In this document: positions 44,392-53,295 of the stretch, one piece after another
Position numbering within the stretch: the first letter of the stretch is position 1
Layout of the letters: every line of letters begins with the position of its first letter
NCBI GenBank assembly: GCA_934122155.1
Contig: CAKOVX010000002.1
Span: 118,815 to 182,814 of the forward strand
Direction of reading: 5' to 3'
Length of the DNA: 64,000 nt
Origin: an uncultured Clostridia bacterium
Lineage (GTDB): Bacteria > Bacillota > Clostridia > TANB77 > CAG-508
Made by a program: the position numbers and the translations under genes
Notes under the pieces: generated by a model
Seen by the model: only the letters and a program-made list of their open reading frames with translations
Told to the model about the DNA's origin: nothing
Databases searched by the model: none

Positions 44392-46333
44392 CTAAATTAT
44401 ATTGTATATTACTTGAATCTAGAATTTGCCTTTCTCTATTACTACAAGTTAATATAATAATTTGATGTTCTTTAGATTTTTCTGCTAAAAAAGTTAAACA
44501 ATTTTTTAATCTTTCATCATCAAAATATGCAAAAGCCTCATCTAATATAATTGGCATTTTTTCTTCTGATATTTCATCAAGCATTGAAAGTCTTAAAGAT
44601 AAATATAATTCATCAATTGTTCCAGCACTTAGTCTGTTAGCAGAAATATATTCTCCGCTTTCTAGTTCTACAATTAAACCCTTTTCTTCATTAAATATAA
44701 CTTTTTTATATTTACCATTTGAAATATTGCTTGCAATATTTGATAAGTTTTGAGTAAATCTCGGAGTAATATTATTTCTCATTTTTTCATATGCTCTTTC
44801 TAGTAATTCTTTTGTAGCTAGTATACATTTGTTTTTTTCTCCTAATTCATTTAATTGTTCTTGTAAATTTTCATATTTTTCTTCTTTTAATATAAAATCT
44901 TCTAATTTATTGTTTATATTATCTTCCTTATATTCAATATTATTTAACTCTAATTTATATTCTACTATTTTTTTGTTTGATATTTCTAACTCTTTTTGTA
45001 TTTTATCTTTTTCTTCTATATTAAAATTAATTTTATTATTTATAGATTCATTTAAAATATCTTGTTTCTCTAAATTAAACTTAAATATTATTTCTTCTTT
45101 TTCACTATCTATTTCTTTTTGTAGTTTTTCTATATTTTCTTTTAATAAATTTATTTGGCTATTTAACATAGTAACCTTTTCTTTTAATTCATTTTCATTT
45201 TTTTCTATTTTTAAATTTTCTTCATTTAATCTATTTAGTGTTTTTTTATTTTTTATTAAATAAATAATAAATACTATTATTTCAATTGGAATTAAACTTA
45301 AAATTAAATAATTTATTATTTCATTTTTAATAAAATTATATATAAATAAATTTAACACAATTAATAATATAAAAATTATAATAAAAATTAAATAATTTGT
45401 TTTTTTATTTTTATTTAATTTCTTTTTATTATTTTTTTCTGTTTCTAATTTTATATTTTTTGAATTATTTTTTATTAAATTGTTTTTTTCTTCTATTTTA
45501 TTTTTTAATTTTTCTTCATTTTCATTTTTTATTTTATTTTTTAGTTTATTTTTTTCTAGTTCAACTTCATATTTCGAAGTTAACATATTCAATTTACTTA
45601 GTGCGTTATTTTTTCTTTCCTCATCAGTTATCCTTTGTTGTACTCCCACTTTATCTGTTTCCAATTTTTGCTTATCTTCATTAAGTTGTTTTTTTGTCTT
45701 TAAGTCTTCCGATAATATACTAAGTTCATTTTGCACTATATTAATAGGTCTATCTTGAGTTCTTGAGGTTCCTACCTCCTCAAGCATCTTTTTATTTAGT
45801 TTTTCAATTGCCTTCTTAAAAGACATGTTATCTTCTCCTGTTCCCGCAAGGTTTACCAGTTTTTGTACCAATATGTTTTGTGACTGGTTATCTAATACTA
45901 CCTCTTGTTGTGGTGACATTATAGTAGATAAGTATGTACCTTCATCTATTCCTGTTTGTTCATAGAAGAACTGATTTCCAACCTTTTTGTCAATTTTAAA
46001 TCTATCTGAAATATTCTCAATTTTTGAGTTCACTATCATTGGATTTTTCTTATTGAAGTCTCTATATACTTCAAAACTTTCTTTATTATCCAATTCATAT
46101 TTTATCTTTCCAGAAAATTCTTCTCCATTCCATGGCAAATATTTTTCATAGTCTGATATTTCTTTTCCATTTTTATTTTTAGAAATTCCATAAAAAATAT
46201 TTTTTAAATAATTTAATAAAGTTGATTTTCCTGTTTCGTTTTTTCCATAAATTATATTTATATTATTTTCTAAATTTATTTCTTTTTGTTTTAAATTTCC
46301 ATAGTTATTTATTTTTATATTTTTTATTTTCAA
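44381..46333 (-). CDS. YhaN/SbcC-like SMC-type ATPase with internal membrane segments
   Basis: A 650-residue ABC/SMC-type ATPase. Walker A (IYGKNETGKSTLLNYLKN) lies near residue 30 and Walker B (MPIILDEAFAYFDDERL) near the C-terminus with a signature LSAGTIDELYLSLRLSMLDE. Long coiled coils occupy ~170-560 and are interrupted by two membrane helices (~315-360, NYLIFIIIFILLIVLNLF and LILSLIPIEIIVFIIYLI), as in B. subtilis YhaN. It is the partner of the metallophosphoesterase 60 nt upstream. The pair probably acts as a membrane-associated SbcCD-like nuclease. Lys/Asn/Glu content is extreme, reflecting AT-rich DNA. Confidence 0.87.
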   Translation of the reverse strand: MKIKNIKINNYGNLKQKEINLENNINIIYGKNETGKSTLLNYLKNIFYGISKNKNGKEISDYEKYLPWNGEEFSGKIKYELDNKESFEVYRDFNKKNPMIVNSKIENISDRFKIDKKVGNQFFYEQTGIDEGTYLSTIMSPQQEVVLDNQSQNILVQKLVNLAGTGEDNMSFKKAIEKLNKKMLEEVGTSRTQDRPINIVQNELSILSEDLKTKKQLNEDKQKLETDKVGVQQRITDEERKNNALSKLNMLTSKYEVELEKNKLKNKIKNENEEKLKNKIEEKNNLIKNNSKNIKLETEKNNKKKLNKNKKTNYLIFIIIFILLIVLNLFIYNFIKNEIINYLILSLIPIEIIVFIIYLIKNKKTLNRLNEENLKIEKNENELKEKVTMLNSQINLLKENIEKLQKEIDSEKEEIIFKFNLEKQDILNESINNKINFNIEEKDKIQKELEISNKKIVEYKLELNNIEYKEDNINNKLEDFILKEEKYENLQEQLNELGEKNKCILATKELLERAYEKMRNNITPRFTQNLSNIASNISNGKYKKVIFNEEKGLIVELESGEYISANRLSAGTIDELYLSLRLSMLDEISEEKMPIILDEAFAYFDDERLKNCLTFLAEKSKEHQIIILTCSNRERQILDSSNIQYNLVEL

Positions 46334-46393
46334 TTATTTTCTCCTTATTAAATAATATTTTTTAATTAATTATTTATTTTAGAATTTATTATA

Positions 46394-47473
46394 TTAATTA
46401 TTTAAAATAGAAAGTCCAATTTCTAATATTTTATCTAATTCTTGTTTTGTATAGTTCTCTTTATTTGTTTCATTTATAATTTCATTTATAAATATTCCTT
46501 TTAATGTACTTTCATTTGCCATATAATCTAAATCATAATTTAATTTTGTCTCATTTTTTATTTTTATTATATTTTCTTTAATAATAAATTTAATTAAATT
46601 ATTAATATTTATTTCAAAATTTCTTTTCCCGGTTAATATTATTTTATATAAATTATTCTCATCTAAATATATACTATTTAGTTTTTCTATAAGCTCATCT
46701 TCATCATTTATTTTACTTATATCAAATTGTATTTCTTTAAATTCTCTTTTATCAACAGGAATAAAGGCTATATCTAAGCTATCCTTTTCAACATTTCCTA
46801 CTATAAAACCATGTTTTCCTAATTCATCAAACCCCATTGCTATTGTAGAACCAGGATATACTATATTTTGTTTTTTTTCTGTATTATAGTCAGGTTTATG
46901 AATATGACCAAGTGCAACGTAATTAAATCCTACTTCTTTTAATTTATTTTTATTTATTGGATTATATTGTAGTTGTAACTTATCACTTGCATCTAGTGTT
47001 CCATGTGTAATTAAAATATTTATTTTATTTTTATTTTCTAATATAATATTTTCAACATCAGACTTTTCACAATAAAATTCGTCAAATCCAAATCCATAAA
47101 TATCGGCTTCTTCTGTTTCTACTCTTTCTATTTTAGATCCAAATATTTTTACATTATTATTCCATTTAAAATTTTTGTACATAGAATTTAAAATATAAGG
47201 ATCATGATTTCCTGGAGTAATAAATATTTTTGTTTTTGGTATTTCTTTAAATAATTCATTTATATATTCTATTGTACTTTTTCTAATATAATTATGTTCA
47301 TAAAAATCTCCAGCAATAAATAAATAATTAATATTATTTTCTTTTATATAATTTATTATTTTTTTTAATATTTCTCTTTGTTCCATTCTTCTTATTTTTC
47401 CTAAATCACCTTTTAAATTTAAAGTAGTAAAAGGTGTGTCAAAATGCATGTCTGCAATATGTATAAATTTCAT
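46394..47473 (-). CDS. YhaO/SbcD-like metallophosphoesterase
   Basis: A 359-residue calcineurin-type phosphoesterase/nuclease. The metal-binding motifs are FIHIADMHFDTPF, FIAGDFYEH, FITPGNHDPY, LITHGTLDA and YVALGHIHKPD. It is the likely nuclease subunit for the SMC-type ATPase that follows. The ATG at 47473 has GGAGG 6 nt upstream; an in-frame GTG 12 nt earlier overlaps that site. Confidence 0.9.
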   Translation of the reverse strand: MKFIHIADMHFDTPFTTLNLKGDLGKIRRMEQREILKKIINYIKENNINYLFIAGDFYEHNYIRKSTIEYINELFKEIPKTKIFITPGNHDPYILNSMYKNFKWNNNVKIFGSKIERVETEEADIYGFGFDEFYCEKSDVENIILENKNKINILITHGTLDASDKLQLQYNPINKNKLKEVGFNYVALGHIHKPDYNTEKKQNIVYPGSTIAMGFDELGKHGFIVGNVEKDSLDIAFIPVDKREFKEIQFDISKINDEDELIEKLNSIYLDENNLYKIILTGKRNFEININNLIKFIIKENIIKIKNETKLNYDLDYMANESTLKGIFINEIINETNKENYTKQELDKILEIGLSILNN

Positions 47474-47504
47474 TTTTTCCTCCACTATTTTATTTTATAT
47501 TATC

Positions 47505-47533
47505 ATTGTATATTATATTATTTTTTTAGTCAA
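47505..47533 (-). promoter_or_regulatory. Sigma-A promoter for the YhaO-YhaN operon
   Basis: On the minus strand, TTGACT (47533-47528) and TACAAT (47510-47505) are 17 bp apart and lie 32 nt before the start. Confidence 0.65.
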
Positions 47534-47622
47534 TACTTATGCTGTTTTTTGTCTTTTTGGTAAGTATTCCTCGATATGCCGTTTTTTTAGATTCTGCATT
47601 GTTCTTATTTTTGTCTAGTTAT

Positions 47623-47718
47623 CTAATTTTCCCGCATTATGTATACTTTTTGCTTTTTCTTGGCTTTTTTGGCATTTTCTTTGTGGCCGCTGGGTTTCGT
47701 GCCACTTTTTGGGTTCAT
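47623..47718 (-). CDS. Possible 31-residue basic peptide
   Basis: ATG to TAG encodes a 31-residue, very basic peptide (starts MNPKSGTKPSGHKEN, then KKAKKKQK). AAGG lies 6 nt before the ATG. It occupies the only GC-richer patch of the gap. There is no family evidence and the frame stays open upstream without another start, so it could equally be a chance ORF or a relic. Confidence 0.25.
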   Translation of the reverse strand: MNPKSGTKPSGHKENAKKAKKKQKVYIMREN

Positions 47719-48027
47719 TTTTACCTTATTTTTTACTTTTATTAGGCACTTAATTAATTCTTTTCTCTTTTATTTTTTTATAATGCTTGGTTTTATATCT
47801 AGTTTTTTGTCTTTTTGTTTTTAGTCTTTTATCTATATCTCCCCCACATGTTTTTTGACAAATTGATAGTTTATATCTATAATTATTCTTCCTTCTTATT
47901 TTTATTCGTTTACCTTATCCCAGAATAAGTGTTGACTATTTGTCATTTTTAGTTCTAAGCTTTTATATTCATTCTATTCTAATTAATTATTAATTTATTA
48001 TTTATCATTTAATTATTTTATTAATTT

Positions 48028-48120
48028 ATTATTTTATTATTTATTATTTTATTATTTTATTATTTATTATTTTATTATTTATTATTTTATTATTTTATTA
48101 TTTTATTATTTATTATTTAA
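48028..48120. repeat. AT-only tandem repeat of ATTATTT(T) units
   Basis: About twelve head-to-tail copies of a 7-8-bp unit, ATTATTT or ATTATTTT in irregular alternation, with no G or C. Slippage-prone low-complexity DNA in the gap downstream of the VirD4-like gene. Confidence 0.8.
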
Positions 48121-48152
48121 TATTTAATTATTCTATTATTTTACTTGATGCA

Positions 48153-48190
48153 AAAAAATAAATGATAAATTAATTTATCATTTATTTTTT
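48153..48190 (-). terminator. 38-bp perfect palindrome, terminator after the VirD4-like gene
   Basis: Positions 48153-48171 and 48172-48190 are perfect reverse complements over 19 bp (outer AAAAAATAAATG), directly after the stop codon. On the minus strand it ends in a T run. Confidence 0.75.
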
Positions 48191-48194
48191 ATTT

Positions 48195-50201
48195 TTATTC
48201 CTCATCTATTGGACCAAATAATTCATCAAATTTAGCTTCTAATTCTTTTTGAACATCTGCTGAAAATATTTCGTCTTCTTCATTTTCTTGTGGTAATATT
48301 GGTGCTTCTTCTAATTTTTGATTATCACTTATATTTTCTTGATTTATTGTTTTATTTTCTTCTTTTTTTGTTTCTGTTTTTTCCTCATCTACATCATCAA
48401 ATAAATCGTCCAAAGATTCTACTTTTAAATCATTGCTTTTACTATTTTCATTTTCTTCTACATAAGGGTTATATGGATTATATTTTCTCCATTTTCCTCT
48501 ATCTCCTATATTAAACTCTAAATGGTTTAATGTATGCTCTGATAATTTTCTAGCCATTTGACTTTCAAAATAATAATATTTTTTTGCTCTTATAGGTTTA
48601 ATTCCTTTTTCATAAATAATACATTCGTCATTGTCCATTCTTCTTAGTTCATCAGGTGTCATTAATGCTCTTGCTAATACTTGGTCAGATTCACTAAGTC
48701 CCTGTCTATGATATTGTTTATCTCTGTTTATTGATACACTATCTCTAGTAATTGTTTTTTCACCTAATGCCTTTGAAAAATATTCTACTGTTTTAAATGA
48801 GTTACTTCCTAAAAATACATGTGTATCACAGTTACCCATAATTGTTTCATATGATTTTTCATAAACTGCTTCTAATTGGTCTAAATTTTGTAAAATAACA
48901 CTAAATGATATTCCTCTACTTCTACTTGTTGATATTTTTTTATCAAAGTCTGGTATTTTACCAATATTGGCAAACTCGTCACATATAAAGAAAGTAGGCA
49001 TTTTTAATCTTCCACCATTTGCATCTGCAAAGTTATATAATTGTTGTATCATTTGTGAAAAGAATATTGTTAATAAAAAGTCATATGCTGTATGAGTATC
49101 TGAAGATATAACATATACTGCTGTTTTTTTGCTTCCAATTTCTTCAAAATCAATTGTATCTGTTGATGTTACTTCTGCAATTTCTTTTGAATCAAATTTT
49201 CCAAGTTTTGATTGTAATGAGCTTAGTATTGATCCATACGTTTTTTCTGGAGCTATTTCAATTGATTTATAGTTCATTCTTGCTGGATGATCATATGGTA
49301 ATTGATTCATAAGTTCTGTTAATAAGTTGCTTCCACCATTTGTATTTGCAGCTCTTACTAATTCTGAACAACTTGCTAAGTTTTGTTCTTCTTCAGGTCT
49401 TGTTGCTATTAAATAATATATTAACGCTTTTAATAACATTTCTGCCATATCATCCCAATAAGGGTCTGAGCTGCTACCAGCTTCTGATTTTTGACCTTTT
49501 ACTATTGTATTTGCAATAACGTCAACATCTATTTCACTAGATATATGCATTAGTGGATTATAGCCATCACTGTTTGCTGGGTTTACTAAATTTAATACTT
49601 TTATTTCATATCCATTTTGTTTTAAAAAACCTGATGTTTTATCATATAGCTCACCTTTTGGATCTGTAAATACATATGAGCCTAACATTTGATAAGCATT
49701 TGGTATAGAATATGATGCTGATTTACCAGAACCAGAACCACCGACTACTAGAACGTTAATGTTTCCTCTTTTATCAATTGGTAAATAATGATTTTGTGCT
49801 AATAAAATACCTTTATTTTTACTTAATATTTTATATTCTTCTCCGCCTTCGCACCAATCACTTGAGCCATGTTCAATATCTTTATATTCACTTTTTGCTT
49901 TTGACTTAAATAGCCCTATTATTGAAAAAATTATATATATAATTGTATAATATGCTAATGTTTTTAAAAATACTCCAATATATTTTTCTCCAAATATTTT
50001 GCCAAAAGTATTGAAACTTGTAATATTAGAAAATATTTGCTCTATAAATATGCTAAAATCAAAAATTCCATTGTTTATAGATTCAACAATGGAATATGCA
50101 ATTGGCGAAACTAGAATTATTGCTAAAATAATCCATAAAATGCCAATTATTATTAGACTTTTTTTATTATCTTTTAATGTTTTTTTTACTTTCATATTCA
50201 T
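48195..50201 (-). CDS. VirD4/TraG-type type IV coupling ATPase
   Basis: A 668-residue coupling protein. Two N-terminal membrane helices (~15-35 and ~85-110) precede a Walker A motif VVGGSGSGKSASYSIPNAYQ, followed by FTDPKGELYDKTSGFL and YNPLMHI. Walker B lies in TFFICDEFANIGKIPDFDKKISTSRSRGISFSVILQNLDQL, and the TraG motif ALMTPDELRRMDNDECIIYEKG is present. The last ~120 residues are acidic. Coupling proteins feed DNA or proteins into type IV secretion channels. No relaxase, VirB4 or VirB6 homologue is in the window, so it is an orphan here, last in a three-gene operon. Confidence 0.9.
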   Translation of the reverse strand: MNMKVKKTLKDNKKSLIIIGILWIILAIILVSPIAYSIVESINNGIFDFSIFIEQIFSNITSFNTFGKIFGEKYIGVFLKTLAYYTIIYIIFSIIGLFKSKAKSEYKDIEHGSSDWCEGGEEYKILSKNKGILLAQNHYLPIDKRGNINVLVVGGSGSGKSASYSIPNAYQMLGSYVFTDPKGELYDKTSGFLKQNGYEIKVLNLVNPANSDGYNPLMHISSEIDVDVIANTIVKGQKSEAGSSSDPYWDDMAEMLLKALIYYLIATRPEEEQNLASCSELVRAANTNGGSNLLTELMNQLPYDHPARMNYKSIEIAPEKTYGSILSSLQSKLGKFDSKEIAEVTSTDTIDFEEIGSKKTAVYVISSDTHTAYDFLLTIFFSQMIQQLYNFADANGGRLKMPTFFICDEFANIGKIPDFDKKISTSRSRGISFSVILQNLDQLEAVYEKSYETIMGNCDTHVFLGSNSFKTVEYFSKALGEKTITRDSVSINRDKQYHRQGLSESDQVLARALMTPDELRRMDNDECIIYEKGIKPIRAKKYYYFESQMARKLSEHTLNHLEFNIGDRGKWRKYNPYNPYVEENENSKSNDLKVESLDDLFDDVDEEKTETKKEENKTINQENISDNQKLEEAPILPQENEEDEIFSADVQKELEAKFDELFGPIDEE

Positions 50202-50227
50202 AATTTTATATCACCTTTTCTTTGGTT

Positions 50228-50563
50228 TTATATAGCTTTTTCATCATCCTTTTTCATAAGTTCTTGTTTCATTTTGTTCATAAATTTTTGATGTTCTTTT
50301 ATATTTTTAAAAGCGTCTTTATTTTTCATTGGCATAATAATGCCATCTTTAGTTTCTATATTATTGTTAGAATTAACATATCCATTTTCAACATTAATTC
50401 CCATTTCGCCTTGTTCTTGAATATGATCTCTTAATACTTTATTTAGAGCTTGCCCTGCTTCAATTTTATATTCTTTTTCACGAGTATTAAATACTATACT
50501 CATTCCTGTTACTTCTGTTTTATTTCTTTGGTTATTATTTGAATGTACAGTTGTACTACTCAT
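50228..50563 (-). CDS. Unknown small protein in the VirD4-like operon
   Basis: I do not recognise this 111-residue soluble protein. It has a polar Asn-rich N-terminus, a compact middle (IVFNTREKEYKIEAGQALNKVLRDHI) and a Lys/Met-rich helical C-terminus (~78-111). No signal or membrane segment. It sits between the coupling ATPase (26 nt downstream) and another unknown gene (14 nt upstream), so a partner or regulator of the ATPase is plausible. Confidence 0.72.
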   Translation of the reverse strand: MSSTTVHSNNNQRNKTEVTGMSIVFNTREKEYKIEAGQALNKVLRDHIQEQGEMGINVENGYVNSNNNIETKDGIIMPMKNKDAFKNIKEHQKFMNKMKQELMKKDDEKAI

Positions 50564-50577
50564 ATAAATGCTCCCTT

Positions 50578-51102
50578 CTATTTTTCTTTTTTATTTTCCC
50601 TTATCTCAAATGCAAAGTATGACTTATAAGGTTTTAGTTTGCATTTTCCTTTTACTTCATTTGTTTCTTGATCAAAATATAAAATTGGTTTGATTTCTTC
50701 TGTTGTTTCAGGGTCTATAATTGATATAGGCCTTTTTAAGTCAGGTGTATATCTAAATTCTTTATATTCTTGCTCTTGTTCTGAATATAAAGTGTCAAAC
50801 TTAATTGGTATAGGTCGTTTAGCTATCTTTACTTTATCTTCCTCTAAAAGACCCATGTTTATAACTACTCTATCTTGCCCAAAAGATAAAATTACTAGTT
50901 CTTCCTCATTTTCTGGTTCGTCAACAAAAAATGTCTTTTTCTTTAAGTTTCCGTTTAGCTCTTCTGCATATTCTAAACGTTGTATTGTAAATTTAGGATA
51001 TTCTTGTAATAACTCCTTTGGTGTTTTATTTACTCTATAAATTACTGTGTTTACTCCTTGAGGATCTGTAATACTAAAGTGTTTACCTTGTATTTTGTCC
51101 AT
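50578..51102 (-). CDS. Unknown protein, first gene of the VirD4-like operon
   Basis: A 174-residue soluble, beta-rich, charged protein without recognisable domain (starts MDKIQGKHFSITDPQG). No signal peptide or membrane helix is visible. AAAGGAG lies 8 nt before the ATG, and a perfect-consensus promoter lies upstream. Co-transcription with a coupling ATPase suggests a cargo, adaptor or regulatory role. Confidence 0.75.
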   Translation of the reverse strand: MDKIQGKHFSITDPQGVNTVIYRVNKTPKELLQEYPKFTIQRLEYAEELNGNLKKKTFFVDEPENEEELVILSFGQDRVVINMGLLEEDKVKIAKRPIPIKFDTLYSEQEQEYKEFRYTPDLKRPISIIDPETTEEIKPILYFDQETNEVKGKCKLKPYKSYFAFEIRENKKEK

Positions 51103-51177
51103 CTTTTATACTCCTTTTCTATGAACCATCATATAATACCATAGTTTGTCATTTGTTAAATTTCATCACTATCTTAA

Positions 51178-51206
51178 ATTATAGTACATTTTTAGCAATA
51201 TGTCAA
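51178..51206 (-). promoter_or_regulatory. Perfect-consensus sigma-A promoter for the VirD4-like operon
   Basis: On the minus strand, TTGACA (51206-51201) and TATAAT (51183-51178) are separated by exactly 17 bp, the strongest promoter match in the window. It predicts a leader of about 70 nt before the first gene. Confidence 0.8.
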
Positions 51207-51230
51207 CCTTTTCAAGCGACAAAACTTATG

Positions 51231-52139
51231 TTAACTATGTATTTCTCTTGGATTATATTTGGATACTTCTTTTAATTTTTCAAATAATTTTTTTTCTTCT
51301 TCTGTTATGCTCATAGGATTCATTATTTGAATATTTATAATTAAATCTCCCCTACCACCTTTTCCATCAAGATAACCTTTTCCTTTAAGTTTTAAAGTTT
51401 CTCCGCATTGTGTTCCTTGTGGTATGTATAATAGTATTTCTTCATCAATAGAGGAAATATTTAATTTTGTTCCTAAAGCAGCTTCCCAAGGTGTTACATA
51501 TAAATTTGTAATTAAGTCAACACCGTTTAATGTAAATTTTTTGTCATTTTCTATATGAATTTTTACTAATAAATCTCCAGCTTTACCGCCATTTTGCCCT
51601 AGCTTGCCTTGACCCATTAATCGTACTTTTTCTTCGTTTCTGATTCCTGCTGGTATTTTTATTTTAAATTTTTTCATTTTACCATCTATTGCTCTTAGAG
51701 CTAATTCTTTTTCAACTCCATAAAATGCATCAAAAATAGATACTGTTATTTCAGTTTCTATGTTTTCCCCTTTTATTGGCACTTTTGTGTTTTGTGTTTC
51801 TTGATTTTTTTCTTTTTTATTGTTTTTTATTTCTCCAAAAAACATTTGAAAGAATTCGGCAAATATAGATTTTTTTTCTTTTTTAGTTTGTCCACTATTT
51901 TTTTGTTTTTTTCCTATTCTTGAATTCCACATTCTATCATATTTTCTTTTTGATGAAGAACTTGATAATGTTTTGTATGCTTCATTTATGTCTTTAAATC
52001 TTTCTTCTGAAAAACTACTTGTAGTGTTAATATCTGGATGGTATTTTTTAGCTTGTTCTCTATATGCTTGTTTTATTTGCCCTGTTGTAACATTGCTGTT
52101 TGGCAGCCCTAATATTTTATAATAATCTTTGAAAATCAT
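51231..52139 (-). CDS. DnaJ-like (CbpA-type) co-chaperone
   Basis: A 302-residue class II J protein. The J domain (residues 5-70) has the HPD tripeptide in AKKYHPDIN; a Lys/Gln/Asn-rich linker follows and then the C-terminal substrate domains (KKFKIKIPAGIRNEEKVRLMGQGKLG and DLLVKIHIENDKKF). The zinc-finger CxxCxGxG repeats of DnaJ proper are absent, so it is CbpA/DjlA-like rather than the main DnaJ. It is preceded by AGGGGG and follows ddl. Confidence 0.9.
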   Translation of the reverse strand: MIFKDYYKILGLPNSNVTTGQIKQAYREQAKKYHPDINTTSSFSEERFKDINEAYKTLSSSSSKRKYDRMWNSRIGKKQKNSGQTKKEKKSIFAEFFQMFFGEIKNNKKEKNQETQNTKVPIKGENIETEITVSIFDAFYGVEKELALRAIDGKMKKFKIKIPAGIRNEEKVRLMGQGKLGQNGGKAGDLLVKIHIENDKKFTLNGVDLITNLYVTPWEAALGTKLNISSIDEEILLYIPQGTQCGETLKLKGKGYLDGKGGRGDLIINIQIMNPMSITEEEKKLFEKLKEVSKYNPREIHS

Positions 52140-52227
52140 CTAGATTTCCCCCTAGTATGTCCTTTAATTTTTCTGTCTTTTGTTATGTGCCCTATTATAT
52201 CATACATTTTTAGGGTTTTAAATAGTT

Positions 52228-53280
52228 TCAAGCTAATTCTATTAATTTATCTAGTAATTTTGAATATTCTATTTTACACTCTTCCCATAGTTTTGGGTAC
52301 ATACTAATTTGAGTAAAACCTGGTAATGTATTTATTTCATTTATATATACTTTATTATTGTCTTTTCTAATAAAAAAGTCTACTCTTGATAGGCCTTTGC
52401 CGTCTACTGCTTTAAATGCTTTTATAGCTAATTTTTTAATTTCTTCTTGTTTTTCTGCTGCTATTTCTGCTGGAATTATTACTCTAGATTGTGCATTATT
52501 ATATTTTGCATCAAATGTGTAAAAATCTTCTGCTGGCAAAATTTCTCCTACACAAGTAGCTTTTACATCTGTGTTTCCAAGTACCGCACATTCAACTTCT
52601 CTTCCTATTATTTCTTCTTCTATCAAAATTTTAGTATCATATTTACTTGCATATTCAATAGCTTTTTTTAATTCTTCTATATTTTCTGCTTTATTTATTC
52701 CAACTGATGAACCTGAGTTAGATGGTTTAACAAAAACAGGAAATCCTAACTTTTCCTCTATTTTTTGTGAAATTTGTTCTAGGTTTAATATTTCTTCATC
52801 AAAGTTTTGATGAACATATGTATATTTTCCTTCCTCTGCTTTTACATAAGCATAATTTGCTTGTGGTATTTCTGCTTTGTCAAACACTATTTTTGCGTAC
52901 ACTTTATCCATGCAGATACTTGAGCTAAGCACTTTACATCCAACATATTTAATTTTTAATAATTCTAATAAACCTTGTATTGTTCCATCTTCTCCATATA
53001 AACCATGCAATACAGGAAATGCAACATCTAGGCCTCTTAAATATTCAAATTCATTTTCTATTTTTTCTATCTCAGTTATTTTATCTCCAACATGTAATTG
53101 TATAATATCTGATACTGGTTTTGTATATTTATACCATTTGCCTTTTTCATCAATATATATTGGTAAAATTTCATATTTTTGTTTGTCTAGTTTAGAAATT
53201 ATTGATGTTCCTGAAGATATAGAGACATCATGTTCTGTTGACATTCCTCCAAATATAACTCCTACTTTTAACTTACCCAT
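52228..53280 (-). CDS. ddl: D-alanine--D-alanine ligase
   Basis: A 350-residue ATP-grasp ligase that makes the D-Ala-D-Ala end of the peptidoglycan stem peptide. The conserved motifs are GVIFGGMSTEHDVSISSG, FPVLHGLYGEDGTIQGLLE, VFVKPSNSGSSVGI, EIIGREVECAVLG and the metal-binding YINEINTLPGFT. The gene follows murF by 15 nt, so dipeptide synthesis and its addition to the precursor are co-expressed. Confidence 0.96.
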   Translation of the reverse strand: MGKLKVGVIFGGMSTEHDVSISSGTSIISKLDKQKYEILPIYIDEKGKWYKYTKPVSDIIQLHVGDKITEIEKIENEFEYLRGLDVAFPVLHGLYGEDGTIQGLLELLKIKYVGCKVLSSSICMDKVYAKIVFDKAEIPQANYAYVKAEEGKYTYVHQNFDEEILNLEQISQKIEEKLGFPVFVKPSNSGSSVGINKAENIEELKKAIEYASKYDTKILIEEEIIGREVECAVLGNTDVKATCVGEILPAEDFYTFDAKYNNAQSRVIIPAEIAAEKQEEIKKLAIKAFKAVDGKGLSRVDFFIRKDNNKVYINEINTLPGFTQISMYPKLWEECKIEYSKLLDKLIELA

Positions 53281-53295
53281 AATTTTTACTCTCCT

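Larger units (their letters stand above)
47534..48152. other. Gene-poor AT-rich gap
   Basis: This stretch holds no convincing gene. The minus strand is A-rich with recurring AAAAAGACAAAAA-like runs at 47540-47820. A GC-richer patch at ~47675-47716 contains GTGGC/GCCAC arms that can form a hairpin, and a 31-codon ORF. The right part is nearly pure A/T tandem repeats. A decayed gene or an untranslated RNA are both possible. Confidence 0.5.

Noticed and set aside
45397..45758. Phe/Leu/Ser-rich plus-strand ORFs
   Set aside because: They are antisense to the lysine-rich coiled-coil coding region of the YhaN-like gene and have no ribosome binding site.
48028..48120. CRISPR-like repetition
   Set aside because: Units are 7-8 bp and adjacent without spacers; no cas gene in the window. 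It is a simple tandem repeat.
48195..51102. Integrative conjugative element
   Set aside because: Only the coupling ATPase is present; no integrase, relaxase, VirB4 or attachment-site repeat was found near the flanking housekeeping genes and tRNAs.
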